NCBI RefSeq assembly: GCF_000821245.2 | Contig: NZ_LN611423.1 | Location: 57,102-121,101, forward strand | DNA from: Virgibacillus senegalensis | GTDB taxonomy: Bacteria > Bacillota > Bacilli > Bacillales > Amphibacillaceae | DNA length: 64,000 nucleotides | Reading direction: 5' to 3' | Part shown: positions 33,815-43,490 of the stretch, piece by piece | Numbering within the stretch: the stretch's first letter is position 1 | Layout: each line of letters starts with the position of its first letter | The notes under the pieces: generated by a model | Databases searched by the model: none | What the model was told of the DNA's origin: nothing | The model's input: only the letters and a program-made list of their open reading frames with translations | Program-made: the position numbers and the translations under genes

Positions 33815-34111
33815 TTATCCATTGACCATTTCCAAGGCTTTTTGCACCTTTTCCTTATCGTGAGATAGTTGTTCCTCTAAATCATAAGCATGGTACATTT
33901 CATTCTTAATCATATAGTTGGCGATTTTCGCATGCGTTTCAATTGCTTCATCCAATTGTTTTTTCAACACTTCCCTGACTTCTGGAGAAGCCGTTTCTGT
34001 GATAGCAACTGCATATGTCCTTACGGCAGCTTTAGCCGTTACGAGGAAATCCGTCGCAATGACTTCATCGCGCATTTTACCGGCTGTCTTTAATTTCTCC
34101 AATAGTTCCAT
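33815..34111 (-). CDS. CotF-family spore coat protein
   Basis: A 98-residue helical protein of the spore coat F family (ferritin-like helical pairs): TDFLVTAKAAVRTYAVAITE and THAKIANYMIKNEMYHAYDL are typical. Probably a structural component of the spore coat. ATG 34111 has GAAGGG about 9 nt upstream; an ATG at 34120 abuts it. It follows a related 64-residue gene by 20 nt, forming a two-gene unit. Confidence 0.8.
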   Translation of the reverse strand: MELLEKLKTAGKMRDEVIATDFLVTAKAAVRTYAVAITETASPEVREVLKKQLDEAIETHAKIANYMIKNEMYHAYDLEEQLSHDKEKVQKALEMVNG

Positions 34112-34131
34112 ACATACCATCCCTTCTTTGT

Positions 34132-34326
34132 TTATCTACCCAACACTTCTTCCAGTTCTTTCATCGCTTTTTCCGAACGACTCACTTCATTATCCAACAT
34201 TTGTTTCAAGGTATCGTCTTCTACTAACGATTTCATTGCATAGGCTTTGAGAATCGTTGATTGCTTTAATGTAAGAATCTCATGCACTTCTAGTGTTTCA
34301 TGTAAGGCAAGCTTATTGGAAGCCAT
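34132..34326 (-). CDS. Small CotF-like coat protein
   Basis: A 64-residue helical protein beginning MASNKLALHETLEVHEILTL, the pattern of the short coat-F-like proteins (YraG group) found paired with CotF homologues in Bacillus. Likely coat-associated. AAGGAGGATAAT precedes the ATG. Co-transcribed with the gene after it. Confidence 0.75.
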   Translation of the reverse strand: MASNKLALHETLEVHEILTLKQSTILKAYAMKSLVEDDTLKQMLDNEVSRSEKAMKELEEVLGR

Positions 34327-34777
34327 TATTATCCTCCTTATGATAAGGGTTTGTTTCCATATTTCTTATTCCCCTTGGTCCCTCCCAATCAAAATCACCC
34401 TTGTGAATGGATCACAAATGCATATCTCCATGTACCCACACCTAGCCAGAGTGACCAACGCTTCTTCATTCCAAAGAAGCGGCTTTTCCTCTGGCATAAT
34501 ACCTGCTTCCTCCGTCTAAAGTCTTAGATGAGATACATCGGGAGATCATTATGAAAGAAAAACGCTAACGGTAAGATAGAAATAGTCAGTGGAAAAGCAC
34601 GTGAACACAAGGCCATTCATACTTGCTAAAGGATTCATGAATTCTTTACTGTTTATCCTAATGAATTAACATTTTTCATCTAACTTGGCCTTAAGCACTC
34701 CCACTACTGCGCTTTCTTCAGGTTAATAGTGTGGTTCAAAAGTGCGTATTTCCGATAACCGATAAAGGAGAATGTAA
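34327..34777. other. Intergenic region between coat genes and the RND pump
   Basis: No supported gene. A hairpin with a T-rich tail (GCTTCTT, loop, AAAGAAGC at about 34471-34488, followed by GGCTTTTCC) is visible. The last 40 nt supply GATAAAGGAG, the ribosome site of the RND gene. Confidence 0.5.
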
Positions 34778-37700
34778 ATGAAGCTAGTGGAATTTATTTT
34801 AAAAAGAAAAATCTTGATCGGACTTATGGCAGTACTGGTCTTGATGGTTGGCAGTTATGCCATCGTAAAGCTGGATAAAGAATTAATGCCGGCAATTGAC
34901 ATGGACGGCGCCTACATTGAGATTCTTGCTGGTGAGATGTCCGCTGCCGATGTAGAGCGCTCGATTACGACCCCTATTGAAAACCAATTGCTGGCCATGG
35001 AAGGCGTATCGGATGTTGAATCGACGACAAGTATTGGCCGGAGTTCCTTCCAGTTAACGTTTGACAGTGGAAAAGGGGACGATTTATATCCAAAGGTAGA
35101 GACAACGGTGAATGCTGCCGCTGCCGATACACCTGCAATCGAACATATAGAAAGTGGACGGTTCGGCTCCAACCAAAGCTATGAATTTTATCTGGATGTA
35201 TCCGATGGATCGATGGAAGAAATGACCGCTTTCTCAAAGGATGTACTGGAACCCCGGTTGGAAGATTTGCCGGAAGTAAGCGATGTCTCTCTCTCCGGCA
35301 TTGAGGAACGGGAAGCTATCCTGGCGTTTGATGAACAAAAGCTGGCCGAACACTCATTAAATGCCCAACAAATCATACAAGCTGTCCAGGCAGCCAACAG
35401 TGAGGCAACTGTCGGGGAATTCAGCGAGGACAAAGACACACCGTCCCTGCGCTGGGATACGACTTACACATCAATTGAAGATATAGAAAACACGGAGATT
35501 ACCACTAATGATGGTTTGGTCCCTTTAAAAGAGCTTGCAGATGTCTCGTTAAAACCTGTTCAGGAAGCTTCCTTTGTCTGGAAAAACGGGAGCAGGGACT
35601 TTATTTTTGTCCAAGTTGGACGGTCTGCAGAGACCAGTCAAATCGAAATGGCCGAGGCGGTCCGGGATGAAATAAAAGCAATCGAAGAGGAAGGGCTCGA
35701 TTCCGGATTCAACCTGCATGAAATGGTCGCCCAGGCTGACTACGTCCAGGATGCGATTGACGGTGTCAGCAACAACATTTTAATAGGCGGCGTCATTGCC
35801 ATTGCGGTTTTACTTTTATTCTTACGCAGTTTCCGGGCAACAGCCATTATTGCTTTGTCGATCCCGACTTCGATTTTACTAACCTTTACCGCAATGTGGC
35901 TGTTTGATTATAGTTTTAACATGTTGACGTTGATCGGCCTTGGCTTAGGAATCGGGATGATGGTCGACTCTTCCATCGTCATCCTTGAATCGATCTATCG
36001 CAAAAAGGAAACCGGACTGCCAAACCGACAGGCCGTCATTCAAGGGATTAAAGAAGTGGCTACAGCAGTATTTGCATCCATGCTGACAACCATTGTTGTC
36101 TTTCTTCCAATCGGACTGCTTGGCGGCGAGATCGCTCAATTCATGATCATGTTATCGCTTGTCGTCGTCTTTACCTTAACCAGTTCGGTTGTCATATCGT
36201 TTACACTAATTCCCGCTTTATCAGAAAAATTCTTGAAACTACGCAATAAACAAGTCTCCCAAAAAGATGGAAAGATGTTGCGGTTATACCAGCACCTACT
36301 GGCATGGACAGTCCGTAAAAAACGTTACAGCCTGGCTGTCATCGGAATGTTTTTCATCATGTTTGCCGCCTCTCTTTTCCTAGTAACCAAACTTCCGATG
36401 ACTATCATGCCGGACGTTTTCAACCGTTATTCGGAATTGATGGTAGACACGGAAACCGGCATTTCCCTGGAAGAAAAGGAAGCACTGATCCAGAAGGTGA
36501 ATCAAACGCTTCAGGAAATCGACGACGTGGAAACTAATTACATCATGGACAACGGTAATATGCTGTACGCCATTATCAACATGACCACCGGAAAAGACAT
36601 TACCCGTGATCAAAAAGAAATCAATGAAGACATTATGGAGTCTTTGCGAAATCTTGAGGATGAGACACCGCTGAGTAGTGTTCAAAACGTGATGACCGGT
36701 GGAGGAGGTTATCCTGTTCAAATAAATATTGCAGGAGAGGAATTTACGGAGTTAAACGTTTTAGCCAATCAATTTATAACGGACTTACAAGCTATAGATG
36801 GCATCGTCGGAGTTACTCATTCAATGGAAAACTCCTCGCCCGAACAGCTGGTAGAATTGAATAAAGACAGGATTGAAGATGCCGGCTTGTCGCAAATGCA
36901 AATCAAACAGTATATTGAGCAAGCATTTCTTGACATGCCAGTCGGCGAAATGATAATCGAAGATGAAACCATTCCCCTGAAGGCGAGCTGGCAAGACGAA
37001 ACGACTAGTAGTAAGCAGTTATTGGAAAAGAAAATCCCAACGATTGAAGGAGAACAGAATCTTGCTGAGTTTGTCTCGCTAAAAACAGTGGAAACACCGA
37101 ATGAAATTTCCCACACAGATGGCGAACGCTATATTTCCATCTCTGCCGATATTCAAGATAAAGACTTGGGGACGATCAATCGGGAAGTGCAAAAGCTGAT
37201 TGATGATTTTGAAATTCCGAATGGCTACTCCATTTCGACAGCGGGAGACTTGGAACAGCAGCAGGAATTAATGATGGACATGGCTGTCATTCTGCTTTTG
37301 GCCATTTTCCTCGTCTACCTGGTGATGGCTGTCCAGTTCAACCACCTTGCCCATCCGCTGATTGTCATGTCGATTATACCCATGACGGTAGTCGGAGTAA
37401 TTGTCGGTCTGTTCCTCACCCAACGGGAGTTGAGCATCATGTCCGGAATGGGAATCGTCATGCTGATCGGTATTGTGCTGAACAATGCTATCTTATTGAT
37501 CGACCGAACCAATCAACTACGTATACAGGGACACAGTCCAGAAGAGGCTTTGGTAGAAGCAGGGAAGAACCGAATTCGTCCCATCTTCCTGACTACGTTT
37601 ACCACGGTGGGCGGAATGCTGCCATTGGCCTTGGCAACCGGTACTTCCGGAAACTACCAGGCGCCTATGGCAACGGTCATCATATCCGGGCTTTTGTTCG

Positions 37701-37810
37701 CAACCTTTATCACGTTATTTCTGATTCCCGCAGTTTACCGCCTTTTCACCAGGAAGAAGGCAACAAAGGAACAACAACCGGCTATTTCATCGGAAAATAA
37801 AGCAATATAA
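34778..37810 (+). CDS. RND-family efflux pump (SwrC/AcrB-like)
   Basis: A 1010-residue proton-driven exporter with 12 membrane helices in two repeats, each followed by a large extracellular loop. Helix 4 carries GLGLGIGMMVDSSIVILESI with the conserved Asp, and helix 10 GIVMLIGIVLNNAILLID. It is closest by pattern to B. subtilis SwrC (YerP), which gives surfactin self-resistance and aids swarming; the cargo here is unproven. No membrane-fusion protein is beside it, as usual for Gram-positive RND pumps. A strong terminator follows. Confidence 0.9.
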   Translation: MKLVEFILKRKILIGLMAVLVLMVGSYAIVKLDKELMPAIDMDGAYIEILAGEMSAADVERSITTPIENQLLAMEGVSDVESTTSIGRSSFQLTFDSGKGDDLYPKVETTVNAAAADTPAIEHIESGRFGSNQSYEFYLDVSDGSMEEMTAFSKDVLEPRLEDLPEVSDVSLSGIEEREAILAFDEQKLAEHSLNAQQIIQAVQAANSEATVGEFSEDKDTPSLRWDTTYTSIEDIENTEITTNDGLVPLKELADVSLKPVQEASFVWKNGSRDFIFVQVGRSAETSQIEMAEAVRDEIKAIEEEGLDSGFNLHEMVAQADYVQDAIDGVSNNILIGGVIAIAVLLLFLRSFRATAIIALSIPTSILLTFTAMWLFDYSFNMLTLIGLGLGIGMMVDSSIVILESIYRKKETGLPNRQAVIQGIKEVATAVFASMLTTIVVFLPIGLLGGEIAQFMIMLSLVVVFTLTSSVVISFTLIPALSEKFLKLRNKQVSQKDGKMLRLYQHLLAWTVRKKRYSLAVIGMFFIMFAASLFLVTKLPMTIMPDVFNRYSELMVDTETGISLEEKEALIQKVNQTLQEIDDVETNYIMDNGNMLYAIINMTTGKDITRDQKEINEDIMESLRNLEDETPLSSVQNVMTGGGGYPVQINIAGEEFTELNVLANQFITDLQAIDGIVGVTHSMENSSPEQLVELNKDRIEDAGLSQMQIKQYIEQAFLDMPVGEMIIEDETIPLKASWQDETTSSKQLLEKKIPTIEGEQNLAEFVSLKTVETPNEISHTDGERYISISADIQDKDLGTINREVQKLIDDFEIPNGYSISTAGDLEQQQELMMDMAVILLLAIFLVYLVMAVQFNHLAHPLIVMSIIPMTVVGVIVGLFLTQRELSIMSGMGIVMLIGIVLNNAILLIDRTNQLRIQGHSPEEALVEAGKNRIRPIFLTTFTTVGGMLPLALATGTSGNYQAPMATVIISGLLFATFITLFLIPAVYRLFTRKKATKEQQPAISSENKAI

Positions 37811-37846
37811 GGTAAGAACTGCACCTGTACGATCGTATAAAAGAAA

Positions 37847-37888
37847 GAGCCTGGATGGAATACAAAATTCCTTCCAGGCTCTTTTTTG
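37847..37888 (+). terminator. Terminator of the RND pump gene
   Basis: GAGCCTGGATGGAAT, loop ACAAA, ATTCCTTCCAGGCTC, TTTTTT. Confidence 0.9.
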
Positions 37889-37921
37889 GGTGGAATGCCT
37901 TCTTGCCGGCTTATCGACTAG

Positions 37922-37963
37922 AAAAAAAGTCCCGGGTAATAGCCGTCTATCATCCGGGACTTC
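37922..37963 (-). terminator. Terminator of ppc
   Basis: Minus strand: AAGTCCCGGATGAT, loop AGACGGCT, ATTACCCGGGACTT, then TTTTTTT. Confidence 0.9.
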
Positions 37964-37969
37964 CTTTTA

Positions 37970-40702
37970 TCAACCAGTGTTCCTCAATCCTGCAGCAATA
38001 CCACTAATCGTCAGCAATGCCTCCACAAGCAAATCGTCATCCGGGTTTTCCTGTTCCCGCAGTTCTTTGATCAGGTTAACCTGCAATAAATTCAGCGGAT
38101 CAACATACGGATTGCGGCGATGGACCGATTCCTGTATATTCACCGTATTATCCAACAATTCCTGGTTCCCGGTAATTTTCAACAAGACTTCTCTGGTCAT
38201 AATGTACTCTTCCAGGATATTGCCGAAAATACGATCTGCGATTTCCTCATCCTCGACCAACGCTGCATATTCTTTAGCAGTCGTGATATCCGCCTTCAAC
38301 AAGGCCATTTGCAAATTATCGATGGTGGAACGGAAAAATGGCCACTTTTCATACATTTCCTGTAACCGTTCCAAACATGCCGGACTCTGGGAAGCATAGC
38401 TGTTCAATCCCGTTCCGGCTGCATACCATGCAGGAAGCAGCTGCCTGCTTTGCGTCCAGGCGAATACCCACGGAATTGCCCGTAAATCTTCAAATTTGTC
38501 GCGATTTTTCCGGCTCATTGGACGGGAGCCAATGTTCAATGCACCTAATTCATTCAGCGGGGTTGCCTGTTTAAAATATGTCAGGAAGTCCGGGTCACCA
38601 AACACCAATGACTGGTATTTTTTTAAGGAGACATTGGAGATGTCCTCCATGATGCTTCGCCATTCCTCTTCCTCCATCTCTTCGCTACCGCTAAAACCGA
38701 TCGTGTTATCGACCGTTGATTGCAACAGTGTCGAGGTAGCCTGTTCCAAACTGCGATAGGCGATATCCTCCAATAAATAACGGGAAGACAGCACTTCTCC
38801 CTGCTCGGTTATTTTCACCCCATCCCCGAGGGTTTCCGGAGGCTGAGATAAAATACTCCGGTTCAGTGGTCCGCCGCCTCTTCCAAGCGAACCGCCTCTG
38901 CCATGGAAAAATTTCAATCCGAGACCGAATTTTTTGGCGACCTCATGAATTTCCTGCTGGGCCCGATATAGTCTCCAGTTAGCAGTCAGTGTCCCTCCGT
39001 CTTTACTGCCGTCCGAATATCCGAGCATGATTTCCTGCTGATCTCCATGCTTACTTAAATGGCTTCGATAACAGTTCATCCGGAATAACGTTTCCATGAT
39101 CTCCGGCCCGGCAATTAAATCATCGACCGTTTCCAGCAGCGGCGCTACGTTCAAATGGGTCTCCACTGATCCATCTGCATGAACCCGGTAAATACCGGCC
39201 TCTTTAGCCAGCACTAGAACCTCAAGCAAATCACTGGCCGATTCGGTCATACTTACCAAATATACGGTTATGGCATTACGGCCAAATTCCTCATGCGCAT
39301 TTTTAATCATCTGGAAAACCTTGAGCATTTCCTGCGTTTCTTTTGAATAATCTTCATTCAGAAGCAAAAGCGGACGTGGATCATTCAACACTTCTTCCAG
39401 TATACGTTGTTTTTCCGGCTCCGAAAGCGATGTATAGTCATCGGCAATATGCACCTTCTTCAGGATTTCGGTAATCGCTGCTTCATGCTCGCCGCTATGA
39501 TTGCGGATATCCAGCGAAGCAAGATGGAATCCAAACAATTGCACCTGCCTAATCAGCTTGCCCAGTGCCTTCCATTCCCGTCCCACCGGTTGGTGTGCCT
39601 GGACACTGCGATCGATCAGCTGTAAATCTTCCAGCATTTCAGAAGCATCCTGGTAACCGATAGATGATTCCCCAGTCTCTTCAAGCCGTTTGAGCATGAC
39701 CGCAAACTTCCGGCGATAGATTTCCGCTTCCACTGCCCAAGCCTGACCTTTTTCCATGTATTCCGCTTCATCCTTTTCTACCGAAGCAATCAACTCTTCG
39801 CTAATCGTCACCCGCTCGGTTGAATGGCTGAAACGTTTCATGAGCTGAACGATGATTTCTTTGTATTTTTTCAATGCCAGATTACGCTGCTTGTGCAATG
39901 TTTCCCATGTAACTTCCGGAGTGACATTCGGATTGCCATCCCTGTCCCCGCCGATCCAGGAGCCAAAGTGAAGAAAATTCGGAATTTTCCAGTTACTGCC
40001 TTCGTAGTTTTCCTTCAACTGTTCCTCTAACTCCTGATGGATTTCCGGAAGCACTTCAAAAAAGGTTTGGTCGAAATAATATAATCCATTCCGGACTTCA
40101 TCCATGACTGTCGGCTTTCGATGGCGCAGCTCATCCGTCTGCCAGAGAATGGTCACTTCATTGACCAACCCATCCTCCAGTTCTTTTCGTTCTTTTTTAG
40201 TGAGCTGCGGCTGATCTAGCTTTTGCAAGATGCTGGCAATCTGCTTTTGTATTTCCAAAACGGAATGCTTGGTTGCTTCTGTCGGGTGCGCTGTAATGAT
40301 TAACTCCAGAGATAGCTCATCGAGCACCTTTTGAATCGTTTCTTCATCTATCTGTTTGTTTTTCAAGGAAGCCACAGCTCTTTCTATGGATCCAGGCTGT
40401 GCCATTTCCGCTTCCTGCAACTGGTATTCCCTCCGTCTGCGAATACGGTGGTTTTGTTCGGCGGCATTGATCAAATGGAAATAGACCGAAAATGCACGAA
40501 TCACCTGTTGGCGCATAGGCTGCTTCAATCCCGCAATTTCCTGTTTCAGCGCTTTATATGTTCCCTCATCATATTCACTTCGAAGTTTTTTTGTGGTGAC
40601 CCGGATTTTTTCCACTTTGTCCAAAAGTTCAGGTCCGCCATGGTGCAACAATACTTCACCAAGAATATTCCCTAATGCTTTTACGTCTCTTCTTAACGAC
40701 AT
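37970..40702 (-). CDS. ppc: Phosphoenolpyruvate carboxylase
   Basis: A 910-residue enzyme that carboxylates phosphoenolpyruvate with bicarbonate to oxaloacetate, refilling the TCA cycle. Catalytic stretches are intact: TAHPTEATKHS (catalytic His), GYSDGSKDGG, and FFHGRGGSLGRGGGP (mobile loop), plus LGSWIGGDRDGNP as HFGSWIGGDRDGNP. The C-terminus ends in the conserved NTG. ATG 40702 follows AAAGGGA; 14 further in-frame residues upstream lack similarity. B. subtilis itself lacks ppc and uses pyruvate carboxylase, so this gene distinguishes the organism. Single gene with its own terminator. Confidence 0.95.
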   Translation of the reverse strand: MSLRRDVKALGNILGEVLLHHGGPELLDKVEKIRVTTKKLRSEYDEGTYKALKQEIAGLKQPMRQQVIRAFSVYFHLINAAEQNHRIRRRREYQLQEAEMAQPGSIERAVASLKNKQIDEETIQKVLDELSLELIITAHPTEATKHSVLEIQKQIASILQKLDQPQLTKKERKELEDGLVNEVTILWQTDELRHRKPTVMDEVRNGLYYFDQTFFEVLPEIHQELEEQLKENYEGSNWKIPNFLHFGSWIGGDRDGNPNVTPEVTWETLHKQRNLALKKYKEIIVQLMKRFSHSTERVTISEELIASVEKDEAEYMEKGQAWAVEAEIYRRKFAVMLKRLEETGESSIGYQDASEMLEDLQLIDRSVQAHQPVGREWKALGKLIRQVQLFGFHLASLDIRNHSGEHEAAITEILKKVHIADDYTSLSEPEKQRILEEVLNDPRPLLLLNEDYSKETQEMLKVFQMIKNAHEEFGRNAITVYLVSMTESASDLLEVLVLAKEAGIYRVHADGSVETHLNVAPLLETVDDLIAGPEIMETLFRMNCYRSHLSKHGDQQEIMLGYSDGSKDGGTLTANWRLYRAQQEIHEVAKKFGLGLKFFHGRGGSLGRGGGPLNRSILSQPPETLGDGVKITEQGEVLSSRYLLEDIAYRSLEQATSTLLQSTVDNTIGFSGSEEMEEEEWRSIMEDISNVSLKKYQSLVFGDPDFLTYFKQATPLNELGALNIGSRPMSRKNRDKFEDLRAIPWVFAWTQSRQLLPAWYAAGTGLNSYASQSPACLERLQEMYEKWPFFRSTIDNLQMALLKADITTAKEYAALVEDEEIADRIFGNILEEYIMTREVLLKITGNQELLDNTVNIQESVHRRNPYVDPLNLLQVNLIKELREQENPDDDLLVEALLTISGIAAGLRNTG

Positions 40703-40798
40703 GCTACTGTCCCTTTCCTTTTCTAAAGTATGCAAAAGTGTCACCTTCCCCTAAATCTTCTGAATTTAGAAAACGTTGTCTTATCTCTATTCTATAAT

Positions 40799-40832
40799 GA
40801 ATGACCGAAAGTATCACGGAAAAACCGGTCAT
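40799..40832. promoter_or_regulatory. Inverted repeat upstream of ppc
   Basis: AATGACCG, a central 18 nt containing CACGGAAAAACC, then CGGTCATT. It lies about 100 nt before ppc, without a U-tract, so an operator or RNA hairpin is more likely than a terminator. Confidence 0.4.
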
Positions 40833-40913
40833 TCATCTAAAATCGATATAAAAAGGAAGGTTATTAATCTATTATTTTAATCGTTCCACTAACTACATAA
40901 CTGCTCCCCCTAT

Positions 40914-42425
40914 CTATAAATCAAAAGAAATGGTTTCGGTCGGAAAGTCTGTTTTCTGGTAACGAATAATCCTAACTCCTATCGGCTTTACTTCTTCCGA
41001 TCCACTGGAATCTAGAATAAAGGTGTGTTCGAGAGGAAAATAACGCAGCTTCTGCATTTGCTCCCAGCTTTGAACGTCGCCTTCTTCATATCTATTTCCC
41101 TCTTCATCTACCAGAATTCCGTTCTTCTCCTGTTGTCCAATTGTCATACTTTTCGGCTCGGACAGAACCTCATATTCCAGGCGTTCAAAAGGCCGGTCTT
41201 TGTTCCAGTCTTCTTTGATCGTCAAACTGGTGTCCTGATCGACTTGAATGTCTTCGACTGTGATATCGATTCCTTTAAAGGTAAAAGACTGTGGTCCGCT
41301 TTTTTCCGGATCGATTGGAAAAGATTCGTTTACCGGAATATATTGTTCCAGCCTGGAGATGCCAAGTTCTAATGAATCAGCCGACGTACGGTACATCGAT
41401 TCGAACACAGCACGCTCGTGCACCCACGCACTTTCCTGGTTTTGTTCCACCCCGTTGGCCATACCAAAGTCCTCACGATGATAGGATGTTTCACCATCCG
41501 ATAAATGGTCGAAATAAAAAAATGTATCGCTGCCGGCCGGGCCCCGTTCATACCGATACTCGATGACGGTTCCTGTCGGCGCCAGTCTTACCTGATCAAC
41601 GACTATCTGAATACCTTCTATTTCAGTCTCGACATCTATGGGTTTCTCGATCATTTCTTCTTTATCAGCTTCAATAGTGAATTCCCACTTCCCATTTTGG
41701 AACGCTCCTGTGGAAGGAGCTCCTCTATAAGGATCGTTCGATTCTTCTAAATCCTCCGGAGAAACCTCCATCAATCGACTGATTTTCAAATCGAACGCAC
41801 CATTGTCCTCCTTTATCGGAGGCAGGGCGATACGCCCGCGATACTTACCTTCCGGCTGCTGTGGATCATCCTTAAAACCATTGACTAACTGACCATAGGA
41901 ACGTTCCATATTAAAAACGCCCCTGTCACTGCTTATTCTCGGAGGATCCGAATAGTCCAACCGAAGCAATCTTCCCTCCGCATGATCTTCCACTTCATAG
42001 TAAACGAAGGTCTGCAAATCATCCGAAATCACGTGCGTAATGGTGACTTCGACGTCCTTGTCCTGCTGGCTGACATACACTTCATTGCCAATACCATACT
42101 GTGCAATTTCCGCCAGACTGTCTTCTGTAGGCATGCGGATGCTGTTCCACCAATCAGCTGCTTTATGGAATCCGCCAAAAGTATAGGCAGCTCCCGCCAG
42201 GATCAAGCAACCGAGGAATACCATTCCCCAGAACTTCGGCTCTTTTTCGGCAAGCCATTCCTTCATGCCTTTTCCGTTGTCTGTCTGATACTCACGGAAA
42301 TACTCCCGGCAGTCAGGACACTGGCTTACGTGCACTTCCACTTTTGCCTTTTTTCTATCCGGCAGTTTTCCTTGTTTATATTTTTTGACTACCCGTCTGG
42401 ATTGTTCACAATCGATCATGATCAC
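40914..42425 (-). CDS. Zinc-finger anti-sigma-like membrane protein with DUF4179-type domain
   Basis: A 503-residue single-pass membrane protein. The N-terminal cytoplasmic part has an HxxxCxxC anti-sigma zinc finger (HVSQCPDC), a membrane helix lies at about 67-85, and a large beta-rich extracellular region follows with DUF4179-type sequence (EVYVSQQDKDVEVTITHVIS, DDLQTFVYYEVE). Such proteins normally restrain an ECF sigma factor encoded just upstream, but no sigma gene is present. The GTG at 42425 (AAGGA at 8 nt) or the ATG at 42419 could start it. Likely a surface-stress sensor. Confidence 0.78.
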   Translation of the reverse strand: MIMIDCEQSRRVVKKYKQGKLPDRKKAKVEVHVSQCPDCREYFREYQTDNGKGMKEWLAEKEPKFWGMVFLGCLILAGAAYTFGGFHKAADWWNSIRMPTEDSLAEIAQYGIGNEVYVSQQDKDVEVTITHVISDDLQTFVYYEVEDHAEGRLLRLDYSDPPRISSDRGVFNMERSYGQLVNGFKDDPQQPEGKYRGRIALPPIKEDNGAFDLKISRLMEVSPEDLEESNDPYRGAPSTGAFQNGKWEFTIEADKEEMIEKPIDVETEIEGIQIVVDQVRLAPTGTVIEYRYERGPAGSDTFFYFDHLSDGETSYHREDFGMANGVEQNQESAWVHERAVFESMYRTSADSLELGISRLEQYIPVNESFPIDPEKSGPQSFTFKGIDITVEDIQVDQDTSLTIKEDWNKDRPFERLEYEVLSEPKSMTIGQQEKNGILVDEEGNRYEEGDVQSWEQMQKLRYFPLEHTFILDSSGSEEVKPIGVRIIRYQKTDFPTETISFDL

Positions 42426-42708
42426 CTACTTTTCCTTCTCGATTCCCTTATTTCCATATTCGACAGTTACTTACTTAATCCCTGTATTATCTTCCTTTTT
42501 CCCTTTTAAAAAATCACTGTTTTTCCATAATTTGAGTGAAGACAGAGGGATTACCGCATTTCTAAATTCAGTCTTTCAATCGAAGAAATAGTACAGCGGC
42601 ATCCCAGGATGGCGACTGTAAAAAATTAACGAATCCTTGATTTCTTAGCGTATAATATACAAAAGCAAATAATGCTTCATTACTTCTGTTGTGAAGGACG
42701 GGAAAAAC

Positions 42709-43383
42709 ATGACCGGATGGATGATAGCCGAGCCGGCTTTAAAACAAATCGACATTCATGCTACGGAGGATAACCAGTTGGTAACTGTTACCGGTACCAG
42801 TAATTTATTGACGAAAATCGGTACGGGGACAGATGCTGCTGTTTTCTGCCATCAAGCTCTTCCAGGCTATGCCTTTAAACTTTATGCAAGAGAGAAAACC
42901 GCAAAAAAAGAGATGGAATATCAGGTTTATCATCTACTTGGACATAGCCGGCATTTTCCTGTCTGCTACGGCGCCGGGGAGCGTTATCTAGTCCTGAGCC
43001 ATGAGCCGGGCATCACTTTATATGACTGCCTGTTACAGGGTATTTCGATCCCCCGCCAAGTGATGGAAGATGTAGAGGATGCGCGCCAATACATCATCTC
43101 TTTAGGGCTTAACCCAAGGGATATCCATTTAAAAAATATACTGATGCAGAACGGCCGTGCGAAACTGCTTGATGTATCAGAATATATCAAGCCTGGGAAC
43201 GACTATCGATGGGAACATTTGAAAAGAGGCTATGATTTGTATTATCACCTTGTCGATGGTAAACCAGTTCCTATCTGGTTGATTGATCGAATCAGGAAAT
43301 GGTATCAGCCCGGAAACAACCAGACGCCCACTTTCGAAGAGGTTGTCATGCGTGCTGCCAGGCTGATAAAACGGAGAAGATGA
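42709..43383 (+). CDS. Protein-kinase-like protein (YrzF-like)
   Basis: A 224-residue protein with a reduced protein-kinase fold: an ATP-site lysine in YAFKLYARE, a helix-C glutamate in KKEMEYQVY, the catalytic loop reads NPRDIHLKNIL (HRD replaced by PRD, Asp and Asn kept), and the metal motif DFG is DVS. This matches B. subtilis YrzF-type serine/threonine kinase-like proteins. Activity is possible but not certain. ATG 42709 is taken; a GTG six codons upstream is also in frame. Confidence 0.75.
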   Translation: MTGWMIAEPALKQIDIHATEDNQLVTVTGTSNLLTKIGTGTDAAVFCHQALPGYAFKLYAREKTAKKEMEYQVYHLLGHSRHFPVCYGAGERYLVLSHEPGITLYDCLLQGISIPRQVMEDVEDARQYIISLGLNPRDIHLKNILMQNGRAKLLDVSEYIKPGNDYRWEHLKRGYDLYYHLVDGKPVPIWLIDRIRKWYQPGNNQTPTFEEVVMRAARLIKRRR

Positions 43384-43433
43384 AAAGGAGTAACACTGTT
43401 CAGTTACAGTAGCGAGCTATCACCCTTAAGAAA

Positions 43434-43489
43434 GAAAAAAAGAAGCAGATGACTGCGCGCCTGATTACACGCCAGTCTTCTGCTTCGCT
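43434..43489 (-). terminator. Terminator of galU
   Basis: Minus strand: GAAGCAGAAGACTGGCG, loop, CGCGCAGTCATCTGCTTC, then TTTTTTTC. A long, slightly imperfect stem. Confidence 0.85.
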
Positions 43490-43490
43490 G

